Of a stretch of 64,000 nt of DNA, positions 19,110 through 27,467 are shown piece by piece (within the stretch, counting starts at the first letter, position 1; the number at the start of each line of letters is the position of its first letter). Under the pieces are notes generated by a model. The model saw nothing but the letters and a program-made list of their open reading frames with translations, did no database searches and had not been told where the DNA came from. Origin of the DNA: Sheuella sp. (lineage in GTDB: Bacteria > Pseudomonadota > Gammaproteobacteria > Burkholderiales > Burkholderiaceae_B). The translations under genes and the position numbers were made by a program. The stretch is from contig JAUSCY010000027.1 of assembly GCA_030650995.1 (NCBI GenBank), forward strand, positions 30,990 to 94,989, given 5' to 3'.

Positions 19110-20024
19110 TCAATTCAAACGTGGGTTAAGTGCGTCACGCAGCCAGTCACCCAGCAGGTTGACAGACAGCACCAGCAGCACCAATGCCGCACCTGGGAAA
19201 ATCGTAATCCACCACTCCCCAGAAAACAAAAAGTCATTGCCAATCCGGATCAGCGTTCCCAGCGAAGGTGATGTAGGTGGCACACCGACTCCGAGATACG
19301 AGAGTGTCGCCTCAGTAATGATGGCCGTAGCCAGGTGAACAGTAGCCAGCACCAGCACCGGCCCCAACACATTGGGCAGCACATGCCTGAACATAATGAC
19401 AGGCGATGAAATGCCGATTACGCGCGCGGCCTGAACATATTCGCGATTTTTTTCAACCAGTGTTGAGCCACGAACTGTTCGAGCGTATTGCGGCCAACCT
19501 GCCAGCGCAATGGCTCCCACCAGAACTGGAAAAGCAATCACTTCATGCATGTCACCAGGCACCACCGCACGCGCGACGCCATCGATCAGCAGGGCGATCA
19601 GAATCGCAGGGAACGACAACTGCACATCTGCAACCCGCATAATCAGCGCATCAATCCGACCGCCTGCGTAGCCAGCGATCAGGCCGAGTACGATGCCAAG
19701 CGTCATCGCACCCACCACAGCTGCCAGACCAATCAGTAACGACACGCGCGTGCCATACATCAGCGCGGATAAAAGATCCCGTCCCTGACTGTCCGTGCCC
19801 AACAGATACTGACTTGTTCCCTCCACAGACCAGACAGGAGGCTTGAGTGCGTCCATCAGTTCGATACTGGCCAGATCAAAAGGGTTATAGGGTGCCAGCC
19901 AATCCGCACCGAAGGCGGCGATCAGCATGGATGCAAGCGCAAGCGTCGCCACAATCGCAACAGGGTGGTGTCGCCAGGACCAGGCCAGATCGCCATCCCA
20001 GAATTTAGCAAGAGAGTTAAGCAT
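19110..20024 (-). CDS. Peptide-type ABC transporter permease (DppC/OppC-like)
   Basis: This 304-residue inner-membrane permease has an N-terminal OppC-type helix (HPVAIVATLALASMLIAAFG), the LGTDSQGRDLLSALMYGTRVSL signature region and the EAA loop (EYVQAARVIGISSPVIMFRHVLPN). About six helices are visible. Its start shares one base with the stop of the upstream permease gene, so the two are coupled. Confidence 0.93.
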   Translation of the reverse strand: MLNSLAKFWDGDLAWSWRHHPVAIVATLALASMLIAAFGADWLAPYNPFDLASIELMDALKPPVWSVEGTSQYLLGTDSQGRDLLSALMYGTRVSLLIGLAAVVGAMTLGIVLGLIAGYAGGRIDALIMRVADVQLSFPAILIALLIDGVARAVVPGDMHEVIAFPVLVGAIALAGWPQYARTVRGSTLVEKNREYVQAARVIGISSPVIMFRHVLPNVLGPVLVLATVHLATAIITEATLSYLGVGVPPTSPSLGTLIRIGNDFLFSGEWWITIFPGAALVLLVLSVNLLGDWLRDALNPRLN

Positions 20025-21013
20025 CAGTGTCCCCCTCCTGATTTACCCAGACCCACACGTAGTCGCGGGTCTACCGCAAAATAAAGCAGATCAACACTCA
20101 GATTAATCAACACAAAAATCAGTGAAATCAGGCAAAGATAAGCCGCCATAACTGGAATATCGGCAAACTGAACTGCCTGTATAAACAGCAAGCCCATACC
20201 AGGCCATTGAAAAACTGTTTCAGTCACAATTGCAAAAGCAATGATGCCACCAAGCTGCAAACCCATGATGGTGATGACAGGAACCAGAGTATTTTTAAGC
20301 GCGTGACCGAAATGAATCGCACGTTTGGTCAAGCCTCGCGCACGCGCAAATTTGATGTAGTCCGTGCGCAGGACTTCAAGCATTTCGGAGCGAACGAGTC
20401 TGAGCACAAGCGCGACTTGAAACAGTGACAACGTGATCGCAGGAAGAATCAAGTGCTGCCAGCCGCTCGCGGTCAGCAGCCCGGTCGACCACCAGCCCAA
20501 CTGGATGGTATCGCCCCGTCCGTAACTTGGTAACCATCCCAGAGAAACTGAAAACACAAGTATCAGCAAAATTCCGATCAGGAATGTTGGTAACGAAACG
20601 CCCAACAAAGAAAATGCCAGCAACGCTTGTGAAATTTTTCCATTCCGTCGCAGAGCAGTGTATACACCCAGCGGCAAGCCAGCGACTAGCGCGATCAGCG
20701 CGGCCGCAACGGATAGCTCAAGTGTGGCGGGCAGCTTTTCCCGAATCAACACAGAGACCTTTTGCCCTTGCCTCAGGGAGAGTCCGAAATCACCCTGCAT
20801 GGCGTTCAAAACAAAATGATAGAACTGCACGACGACCGGCTCGTTCAAACCTAGCTGCGTACGCAACAAGTCTCTTTCTGCAGGCGTGGCTTCCTGACCC
20901 AGCATGATCGTGACCGGATCACCCACATACTGAAACAGTACAAAGGCAATCAAGGCGACTGCCAGCATCACCCCAACAGCCTGAATCAAGCGGCGCAAAA
21001 TAAATGCAAACAT
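20024..21013 (-). CDS. Peptide-type ABC transporter permease (DppB/OppB-like)
   Basis: This 329-residue inner-membrane permease has the N-terminal DppB pattern FILRRLIQAVGVMLAVALI, the APxE-like VFQYVGDPV segment, and the EAA loop DYIKFARARGLTKRAIHFGHALKNTLVP. It ends with the conserved VDPRLR motif. It is separated from the receptor gene by 64 bases containing a GC-rich hairpin, which probably sets receptor versus permease expression. Confidence 0.93.
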   Translation of the reverse strand: MFAFILRRLIQAVGVMLAVALIAFVLFQYVGDPVTIMLGQEATPAERDLLRTQLGLNEPVVVQFYHFVLNAMQGDFGLSLRQGQKVSVLIREKLPATLELSVAAALIALVAGLPLGVYTALRRNGKISQALLAFSLLGVSLPTFLIGILLILVFSVSLGWLPSYGRGDTIQLGWWSTGLLTASGWQHLILPAITLSLFQVALVLRLVRSEMLEVLRTDYIKFARARGLTKRAIHFGHALKNTLVPVITIMGLQLGGIIAFAIVTETVFQWPGMGLLFIQAVQFADIPVMAAYLCLISLIFVLINLSVDLLYFAVDPRLRVGLGKSGGGH

Positions 21014-21032
21014 GTAATCTCACAAAAACACA

Positions 21033-21056
21033 ACGGCGCCGATCCGACGCCGCCGT
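21033..21056 (-). other. Intercistronic GC-rich stem-loop between receptor and permease genes
   Basis: ACGGCG (21033-21038) pairs with CGCCGT (21051-21056) around a 12-base loop. No T-run follows, so it looks like an mRNA-stabilising or attenuating hairpin downstream of the solute receptor rather than a full terminator. Confidence 0.5.
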
Positions 21057-21077
21057 GATGACAGATCAGTCAAATAA

Positions 21078-22649
21078 TTAATCGATCTTGATCCATTCGA
21101 CAACAGGACGATTATCCGCACGGTGCAATACATTCACATTCTTTTTCATGGCCCAGGGAATGATCTGGTCATGCAATGGAATCGCACCAAAGTCCTTGGC
21201 AAACAATGCGAGCGCTTCGTGAATCATCGCGGTACGCTTGGCATCGTCAGTTTCGGTTTTGATCGTGTCGATGAGTTTATCAACCTGTGGATTAGTGTAG
21301 TTTCCGTAGTTGAAAGAGCCATTTGCGCCCTCACCCTTGCTGTGAATCAACGCCTCAAGTGTGTAATACGCGTCATAGGTTGGCACGCCCCAGCCAAACA
21401 AATAAATGCTGGTGTCGTTATTACCGACTTTCGGGAAGAACGTCGCACGCGGCATGGCATTGAGTTTAGCTTTCACCCCCACCTTCGCCCACATGGCAAC
21501 AATCGCCTGGCAGATCGCTTCGTCGTTGATATAACGATTGTTCGGGCAATCGAGCGTCACCTCGAAATTATTGTCATAGCCAGCCTCTTTGAGCAAGGCA
21601 CGGGCTTTTTCCAGGTCGTAGGGAACACGCTTGCCGAGTTCTTTGGTGTAACCATTGACCTGTGGCGCAATCATCGTACCGGTCGGCAAGGACATGCCTC
21701 GCATCACAGACTTCTTGATCGCTTCAATATCAATCGCACGATAGAGCGCTTCGCGCACACGCACATCGGCCAGTGGATTTTTACCCTTGATATTGCTGTA
21801 CTTTAGCTCAGGACTCTTTTGATCCATACCAAGAAAAATCGTACGGTACTCGTTGCCATCGATGACTTTGACTTGCTGACGCAAACGATCCAGATCCTGT
21901 GCAGCCGGATCCAGTACGAAGTCCACCTCACCAGAAAGCAGGGCAGCAGTCCGGGTCGCACTTTGCTTGATCGGGGTGTAGATGATTTCCGTCACGTTAC
22001 CGGTTTTGGTCGGTTTACCCCACCAGTCGGTATTTTCAACGTAGACGGTTTTGATATCGACTTCGCGCGATTTCAACTTGTACGGCCCCGTACCCATGGC
22101 ATTGCGTGCCGAGTAGCTTTCTTCTTTCTTATTGAAATCCTGCGGGGCCATTGTGCCGTTTTTCTCGGACCAGGCCTTACTCATCATACCTAGTACAGGC
22201 AACTGACGCAGCAGAACAGGATTCGGGCCATTGGTTGAAATCTCAACCGTCAGTGGATCGATTGCACGAGCTTCTTTAATGCCGGCGGTATATGACTTGA
22301 ATTGGGAAGAAGGCGCCATAGCGCGCTGAATCGAAAATACGACATCGTCAGCAGTAAAAGGCGTGCCATCATGAAACTTGACACCTTCACGCAGTTTGAA
22401 ACGCCAGAGAGAAGGATTAACCTGCTCCCAGGAAGTTGCGAGGCCTGGAGTCACTTCGAATTTTTCGTTGTAACGGACCAGAGGATCATAGACCCAGAGG
22501 TTGGCCGCGATGTTGAGCCCTTCATTCTGTGAATGCGGGTCAAGTGTCAGGATGTCGCCCTGGCTCGCCCATTTAAAAGTTTTGGCAACGCCTAGAGCGG
22601 GGAACAACATTGCAGCTGACACGGCAGCTGCGATCAAGGTGCGACGCAT
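21078..22649 (-). CDS. Family-5 ABC transporter solute-binding protein (DppA-like)
   Basis: This 523-residue periplasmic receptor is the first gene of the importer operon. It has a signal peptide (MRRTLIAAAVSAAMLFPALGVA), then the family-5 core: WASQGDILTLDPHSQNEG, WRFKLREGVKFHDGTPFTADDVVFS and GTGPYKL. ATG 22649 is preceded by GGGAG about nine bases away; the longer frame from 22706 adds a non-signal leader and was rejected. The C-terminal IPLHDQIIPWAMKKNVNV is typical. Substrate is probably a peptide or similar small molecule, but cannot be read from sequence. Confidence 0.93.
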   Translation of the reverse strand: MRRTLIAAAVSAAMLFPALGVAKTFKWASQGDILTLDPHSQNEGLNIAANLWVYDPLVRYNEKFEVTPGLATSWEQVNPSLWRFKLREGVKFHDGTPFTADDVVFSIQRAMAPSSQFKSYTAGIKEARAIDPLTVEISTNGPNPVLLRQLPVLGMMSKAWSEKNGTMAPQDFNKKEESYSARNAMGTGPYKLKSREVDIKTVYVENTDWWGKPTKTGNVTEIIYTPIKQSATRTAALLSGEVDFVLDPAAQDLDRLRQQVKVIDGNEYRTIFLGMDQKSPELKYSNIKGKNPLADVRVREALYRAIDIEAIKKSVMRGMSLPTGTMIAPQVNGYTKELGKRVPYDLEKARALLKEAGYDNNFEVTLDCPNNRYINDEAICQAIVAMWAKVGVKAKLNAMPRATFFPKVGNNDTSIYLFGWGVPTYDAYYTLEALIHSKGEGANGSFNYGNYTNPQVDKLIDTIKTETDDAKRTAMIHEALALFAKDFGAIPLHDQIIPWAMKKNVNVLHRADNRPVVEWIKID

Positions 22650-22670
22650 TGGGTAACTCCCTAAGAAAAT

Positions 22671-22685
22671 TCCGTAATGTACGGA
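22671..22685. promoter_or_regulatory. Short inverted repeat upstream of the peptide-type ABC operon
   Basis: TCCGTA and TACGGA are separated by three bases, 22 bases upstream of the receptor start. It could be an operator or part of a leader hairpin; chance occurrence is possible at this length. Confidence 0.3.
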
Positions 22686-22732
22686 TATTGCCGCAGGGGA
22701 GGTCAAGCGTCAATCGCGATCACCAAACCAGT

Positions 22733-22754
22733 TAAAAAATAAGGGTTTACCCTT
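22733..22754 (-). terminator. Rho-independent terminator after the acyl-CoA synthetase gene
   Basis: On the minus strand AAGGGT and ACCCTT form a short stem around two A residues, overlapping the stop codon of the synthetase gene, and ATTTTTT follows. It would end the long catabolic operon before the ABC operon. Confidence 0.55.
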
Positions 22755-24831
22755 GTCTTTCGAGAAGAGCATCCACGACCTTGGCGCCCTCGCCAATCGA
22801 ACCCACCATCACCGGATTGAGGTCCAGGGACGCTATGTTGGGTCCTGCCGCCATAGCGATTTTCCCGACAGCGACCGCGATACTGGAAAAAGCGTCAACA
22901 TCCATCGGCGCATCGCCACGCACGCCATCGAGCATTGGAGCAAGACGCAGTCCACGCAGTGCACGCTCTACCTGCTCCGCGCTGAAGGGGGGTAAAAGCA
23001 CGGCATAGTCTTTCATCGCTTCAACGTATTTGCCCCCAGCCCCAACCAGCACAACCGGTCCGAACACGGGATCAAAACGGGTGCCAACCATCAACTCGTG
23101 CTTGCCACGACTCATCGCGGCAACAATCACTGCAGCACGCTTGACATTGAGAAGAGTGAGCTTTGCCATATGGGATTCAAATACTGATACAGCATCGTCA
23201 ATATTGTTGATCCCTAAAGTAACCAGGGCATGTTCTGTTTTATGGGGGACTTCTGCTGAACAGCCCTTAAGTGCCACGTTATTACCAAGCTTTACAAACG
23301 CAGCCCGAACCTGCTCGGCGCTGTGACACAGCACGTGTTCCACCACAGGCACACCATGTCTGGACAACAGCGCAAGGGACTGCGCCTCATCACAATACTG
23401 CTCGGTACCCGGCTGTATATCAACGGTGGGTAACGCAGGCCAGTGCGTAATCGTTTCACGCAACATCGCCGTGTGTGCGGCAAGCTGACCCAGTACGCCC
23501 ACCGCATCACCTTCATTTTCAAAGGTGGCTACACCGGCCTGACGAAACGGTTCCGACACGGAGGCCTGCCAGGCGGCGACCGCAACAGGTTTTCCAGTCA
23601 AGGCCTCGAATTGTGCGGTATCGCGCGCAAATGCTTGCACATCGTAACCAGCACCGGCCACAGGAATATTGATAAAAAACATATCGGCTGCAGGATCCTG
23701 CGCAACGCAGGGCAGGACTTCACTGAACAGACCGCTGTTGGACAAAAGCGCTGCGGTGATATCAATCGGGTTGGTGGTCGTTGCAAAGCCTGGCAATGAT
23801 TTGGCGACAGCTTGTTGCGTAGACGCACTGAGCTTAGCCATCTCTAATCCGTTATCTTCTGCCGCGTCCGCTCCCATGACACAACTGGCTCCAGAATTGC
23901 TGATCACAACGAGCTTATTGCCCGCGGGACGCCAGCCCTTGAGGTAGGCCTCGGCAGCGAGTGCCTGCGCATGCGGATCGCGTACTCGCCAGATGCCATG
24001 TTTTTTAAAAAATGCGTCAACTACGCGATCTTCATTGGCCATCGAACCCGTGTGCGTCGAGGCTGCTTGCTGACCACTTGCGCAGCGACCGGCCTTGACG
24101 GCAACGATAGGCAAATCGCGACTGCGTGCATATTCGGCCGTGCGTGCCAGCATCTCCGGATTAGCAATATTTTCCAGGTAGAGCAATATCAGTTTGATTT
24201 CAGGATCATGTGCGACGGCCCAGGCCATCTCCGAGACCGTCACATCCGCCTCATTTCCTGTAGCGTGCACATGTCGTACACCCAGGCCTTTCTGGCGCAA
24301 CAAACCATACACCATCGCGCTCATGCCGCCACTCTGACTCAGCACCGCGATAGGGCCATCCTGAGGCGGACATTCTATAAACATCGTTGAAAAACCTGCG
24401 ATGACACCCGTACCAAAATTTGCTAAACCATGTGTATTCGGACCGTAAATTCTCATGCCTGTCGCACGAGCAGCGTCCGTCATGCGCTGCTGTACGGCTC
24501 GACCCGCATCATCGACTTCGCCAAAACCGGAGGCAATCACCACAACAGACTTCACACCTGTTGCCGCGCACTCCTCTACAGCCTCAAGAGCCTTCTCCCC
24601 AGCCACCACAATCAAAACGAGCTCTGGTACTTCCGGCAGGCTCGCGAGGGAGGGGTAACTCTTTAAGCCCTGCACTTCCTCACGCGTTGGATTAACCGGA
24701 TAAATCGTGCCGCTAAACCCGGCACGCTGCATGTAATAAATGGGACGACCACCTATCTTATGAATATTTTCAGAAGCACCAATAATGGCGACAGTGCGGG
24801 GATTTAAAGCAGATTCAAGCAAGTCAGACAT
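22747..24831 (-). CDS. ADP-forming acyl-CoA synthetase (acetate-CoA ligase family, fused alpha-beta)
   Basis: This 694-residue protein activates a carboxylic acid to its CoA ester with ATP, giving ADP. The N-terminal CoA-binding domain (SALNPRTVAIIGASENIHKIG, YPVNPTREEVQG) is followed by a succinyl-CoA ligase-like domain with the phospho-histidine motif STHTGSMA (about residue 258). The C-terminal ATP-grasp half (about 460-690) contains VALKGCSAEVPHKTEH and MVGTRFDPVFGPVVLVGAGG. No acetyltransferase domain is attached, unlike Pat. ATG 24831 is preferred over an in-frame codon at 24852. It is the last gene of the catabolic run, 90 bases after the DUF35 gene, so it may have its own promoter. 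The substrate acid is unknown. Confidence 0.88.
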   Translation of the reverse strand: MSDLLESALNPRTVAIIGASENIHKIGGRPIYYMQRAGFSGTIYPVNPTREEVQGLKSYPSLASLPEVPELVLIVVAGEKALEAVEECAATGVKSVVVIASGFGEVDDAGRAVQQRMTDAARATGMRIYGPNTHGLANFGTGVIAGFSTMFIECPPQDGPIAVLSQSGGMSAMVYGLLRQKGLGVRHVHATGNEADVTVSEMAWAVAHDPEIKLILLYLENIANPEMLARTAEYARSRDLPIVAVKAGRCASGQQAASTHTGSMANEDRVVDAFFKKHGIWRVRDPHAQALAAEAYLKGWRPAGNKLVVISNSGASCVMGADAAEDNGLEMAKLSASTQQAVAKSLPGFATTTNPIDITAALLSNSGLFSEVLPCVAQDPAADMFFINIPVAGAGYDVQAFARDTAQFEALTGKPVAVAAWQASVSEPFRQAGVATFENEGDAVGVLGQLAAHTAMLRETITHWPALPTVDIQPGTEQYCDEAQSLALLSRHGVPVVEHVLCHSAEQVRAAFVKLGNNVALKGCSAEVPHKTEHALVTLGINNIDDAVSVFESHMAKLTLLNVKRAAVIVAAMSRGKHELMVGTRFDPVFGPVVLVGAGGKYVEAMKDYAVLLPPFSAEQVERALRGLRLAPMLDGVRGDAPMDVDAFSSIAVAVGKIAMAAGPNIASLDLNPVMVGSIGEGAKVVDALLERQG

Positions 24832-24898
24832 GAGGATTCCACAAATATTCAATAAAAAGCACGCTCAGCGTATAGAGCGTTCACAACAACAGGCCAAC

Positions 24899-24918
24899 AC
24901 TCAGTTTCGAAACTGAGT
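24899..24918. promoter_or_regulatory. Perfect 20-base palindrome between DUF35 and acyl-CoA synthetase genes
   Basis: ACTCAGTTTC is followed directly by its exact reverse complement. It begins three bases after the stop of the DUF35 gene on the minus strand and about 70 bases before the synthetase start. No T-run follows, so an operator or a processing hairpin is more likely than a terminator. Confidence 0.5.
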
Positions 24919-24921
24919 TTC

Positions 24922-25308
24922 TCAGGGGGTCAACTTTTCGAAACGAATTAAATTCTGACCAAGGTGATCGAAATAACTCGCCACGACAGGCTCACCGATC
25001 CGAACCCCTGCTGCAGCATGTCCCATCACCCGGGCACCCTCCTGCATCTCCACGACCACCAGGGTGTAAGGCGCAAGCGCTCGAAACGCATCGGAAGGAG
25101 CACGAGAAACGACAGTCACTGCGTGCACCCGACCACGGCCAGAGGAAGTTTTCCATTCGAGGCGTTCTGCTCCGCAGTGCTCGCAGGCATCGTGGGCGAA
25201 TGTCTGCGCGCGCCCGCACGTTGTGCAACTCTGAAAACGGATCTGATGATGAACCAGACCATCAAGATAAGGCTGAGCCAAAGACGCCTGCATATGTTCA
25301 GTTGACAT
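24922..25308 (-). CDS. DUF35 / OB-fold zinc-ribbon partner protein
   Basis: The 128-residue protein has an N-terminal rubredoxin-like zinc ribbon with CTTCG and CEHCG (two CxxC pairs, about residues 28-46) and an OB-fold domain (GRVHAVTVVSRAP, PYTLVVVEMQEGARVMGHA). Such proteins bind thiolase-fold partners and are needed for their thiolase or retro-aldol activity. The gene begins three bases after the thiolase-like gene, as expected for a heteromeric complex. Confidence 0.88.
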   Translation of the reverse strand: MSTEHMQASLAQPYLDGLVHHQIRFQSCTTCGRAQTFAHDACEHCGAERLEWKTSSGRGRVHAVTVVSRAPSDAFRALAPYTLVVVEMQEGARVMGHAAAGVRIGEPVVASYFDHLGQNLIRFEKLTP

Positions 25309-25311
25309 GTC

Positions 25312-26454
25312 TCAGGCCTCTCTGGATAAGATCAAACTAACGTGAGAGGACATGACACCTCCATCAGCATGGATAAAAGCATGCGTGGGCGCTTTAACCT
25401 GCCGTACACCTGCTTGTCCGGTAAATTGACGATAGGCTTCAACGCTGTGCGCCATGCCACCAGCCACACCGCAATGACCAAAGGACAATAAACCACCATG
25501 CGTATTCAAAGGTAATACGCCATGCTGACTAAAGTCCCCATTGCGCACACGTTGCGCAGCACCACCCCGTGCGGCAAAACCGATCTCTTCAAGCAACATA
25601 AGCAGTGTGATGGTGAATGAATCGTAGATGCCCAGAAAATCAATATCCGATACTTGAAGACCTGCCTCGTTCAGCGCAATTTTCGAAGCCCTTGCCGCGC
25701 CACAATCCATCACATTACGCATCGCAGTCAGGTGTTGATGCAAATGTGCCTGACCCGCACCGGACATTTTCACTTTCACGTCAGCACCAGGCACCGCCGA
25801 AACAATCAGTGCCATGGCTCCGTCCGAAATCGGACAGCAATCCATCAGATGCAGTGGCTCAGCAATCGGTTTGGATGCCAGTACATCAGCAATCGAAATC
25901 GGTGTTGTCAAATGCGCGTCCGGATGACGAATAGCATTGTTACGCATCAATACAGCGAACTCAGCAAGATCTGCATTGGTTACGCCCGTCTCATGCATAT
26001 AACGCGAAGCCATCAAACCATAATAAGCGGGAACAGAAGCGCCGTTCGGCACTTCGAAATCAGCATGGCCGACTTGCGCCAGCGTCTGAATTGAACTGTC
26101 CCGCGTCTGACCGCTCAGCCTGTTTTCACCTGCGACAACAAGCACGTTTTTGCAACGGCCTGTTCTGACCAGCTCACGCGCTAACATCAGCATCGCAGAA
26201 CCTGTTGCTCCACCGAGCTGCATACCATGCGCATAATTCGGGCGCAGTGCAAAACGCTCACAAAACAGTGTCGATATCATCAGGTGCGGCATCGTGGTTG
26301 AATATCCACAGAGCACCCCGTCAATATCCGAGCGCTTGAGTCCGGCATGCTCGAGTGCCTGCTTTGCTGCCTGAGCCATCAAATCTAAGGTACCGAGGCC
26401 TTCGAGACGACCAAAAGGCGTATTACCTACACCGGTAATATATGCGTGATTCAT
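25312..26454 (-). CDS. Thiolase-fold protein without the nucleophilic cysteine (SCP2/Ltp2-like)
   Basis: This 380-residue cytoplasmic thiolase-superfamily protein has N-terminal YITGVGNTPFGR and C-terminal NTHGGLLSFGHCGVAGG with the conserved histidine. At the position of the acyl-accepting cysteine (usually NCATGS-like) it reads QLGGATGSA, so the nucleophile is absent. Together with the adjoining DUF35 gene this resembles the Ltp2-ChsH2 type of retro-aldolase that shortens side chains of CoA esters, rather than a true thiolase. The specific reaction is inference. It follows the Bug receptor gene by five bases. Confidence 0.83.
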   Translation of the reverse strand: MNHAYITGVGNTPFGRLEGLGTLDLMAQAAKQALEHAGLKRSDIDGVLCGYSTTMPHLMISTLFCERFALRPNYAHGMQLGGATGSAMLMLARELVRTGRCKNVLVVAGENRLSGQTRDSSIQTLAQVGHADFEVPNGASVPAYYGLMASRYMHETGVTNADLAEFAVLMRNNAIRHPDAHLTTPISIADVLASKPIAEPLHLMDCCPISDGAMALIVSAVPGADVKVKMSGAGQAHLHQHLTAMRNVMDCGAARASKIALNEAGLQVSDIDFLGIYDSFTITLLMLLEEIGFAARGGAAQRVRNGDFSQHGVLPLNTHGGLLSFGHCGVAGGMAHSVEAYRQFTGQAGVRQVKAPTHAFIHADGGVMSSHVSLILSREA

Positions 26455-26459
26455 TTCAC

Positions 26460-27455
26460 TTACTCAAGCTTGATGTTGTTCGTACGCGCGACCTTGGACC
26501 ATTTCAAACCTTCCTGCTGAATAAATTGCGCAAATTGTGCGGGCGTGTCACCCACTGGCTCAGCGCCCAATTCAAAAAACTGTTTCGTAATTTCAGGGGT
26601 CCGCAAAATCGCCATCATGTTCGTACTGAGCGCATCAATCACTGGCTTAGGCGTTCCCGCAGGTGCAAGCAAACCAAACCAGGCCGATACGTCGTAACCA
26701 GCAACACCCGCTTCAGCCATGGTTGGAATTTCAGGTGCGCCAGGCCAGCGCTTAGTGGTCGTGACCGCGAGTGCTTTGACCTTACCCGCGCGAATGTAAG
26801 CCATCGAAGAAGGTAAGTTATCAATACCAATCGCAACTTGCCCACCCATCAGATCAATCAACATGGGCGAGCCGCCCTTGTAAGGCACATGAACAATATC
26901 GATCCCGGCAAGTGATTTAAATAACTCACCGCTCATGTGAGGCGAACCACCATGACTGGTTGAGCCGAAGTTGATTGTGCCGGGCTTGGCTTTTGCCAGA
27001 GCAATTAATTCCTGTACGTTTTGTACAGGCAGATTCACATTCGCAAGCAAAACATTTGGTGTACTGGCGACCAAAGTGATGGGTGCGAAATCCTTCACCG
27101 GATCGTAAGGAGGTGGAGTCTGTAATGCCGGGATAATCCCATGGCTCGCAATACTTGCAAAAATCAGAGTATGTCCATCAGGTGGGGATTTCGCAACGAG
27201 CTGCGAGCCAATCACACCACCCGCACCAGGCTTGTTCTCAACCATCACCGTGCGACCCAGTCGTTCACCGAGCTTGGGGGCTATTGATCGGGCCAGCAGA
27301 TCGGTCGTGCCGCCCGCAGGATAAGGCACAACAATGCGGATGGGGCGATCTGCAAAAACCTGCTGTGCAGCGACGGGAGTCCAGGGCACCACGCACGCTG
27401 AGGTGATCAACGCAAATAGTGGGATATTTTTATATAACTTTTTCAGGACTGACAT
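26460..27455 (-). CDS. Bug/TctC-type tripartite transporter solute receptor
   Basis: This 331-residue periplasmic binding protein has a signal peptide ending near AAQQ, then the Bug core: DRPIRIVVPYPAGGTTDLLAR, VENKPGAGGVIGSQLVA, HVPYKGGSPMLIDLMGGQV and the FGLLAPAGTP motif. These bind carboxylates in a Venus flytrap fold. No TctA/TctB membrane genes are nearby, as is usual for Bug genes in this family of bacteria. ATG 27455 has GAGG six to seven bases upstream; a GTG at 27467 is the alternative. Placement inside the catabolic operon suggests it binds the same or a related acid. Confidence 0.92.
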   Translation of the reverse strand: MSVLKKLYKNIPLFALITSACVVPWTPVAAQQVFADRPIRIVVPYPAGGTTDLLARSIAPKLGERLGRTVMVENKPGAGGVIGSQLVAKSPPDGHTLIFASIASHGIIPALQTPPPYDPVKDFAPITLVASTPNVLLANVNLPVQNVQELIALAKAKPGTINFGSTSHGGSPHMSGELFKSLAGIDIVHVPYKGGSPMLIDLMGGQVAIGIDNLPSSMAYIRAGKVKALAVTTTKRWPGAPEIPTMAEAGVAGYDVSAWFGLLAPAGTPKPVIDALSTNMMAILRTPEITKQFFELGAEPVGDTPAQFAQFIQQEGLKWSKVARTNNIKLE

Positions 27456-27467
27456 GTTGTGCCTCAC

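Noticed and set aside
21123..21806. 227-residue plus-strand open frame
   Set aside because: Antisense to the family-5 solute-binding protein, which has clear family motifs; the frame is a shadow.
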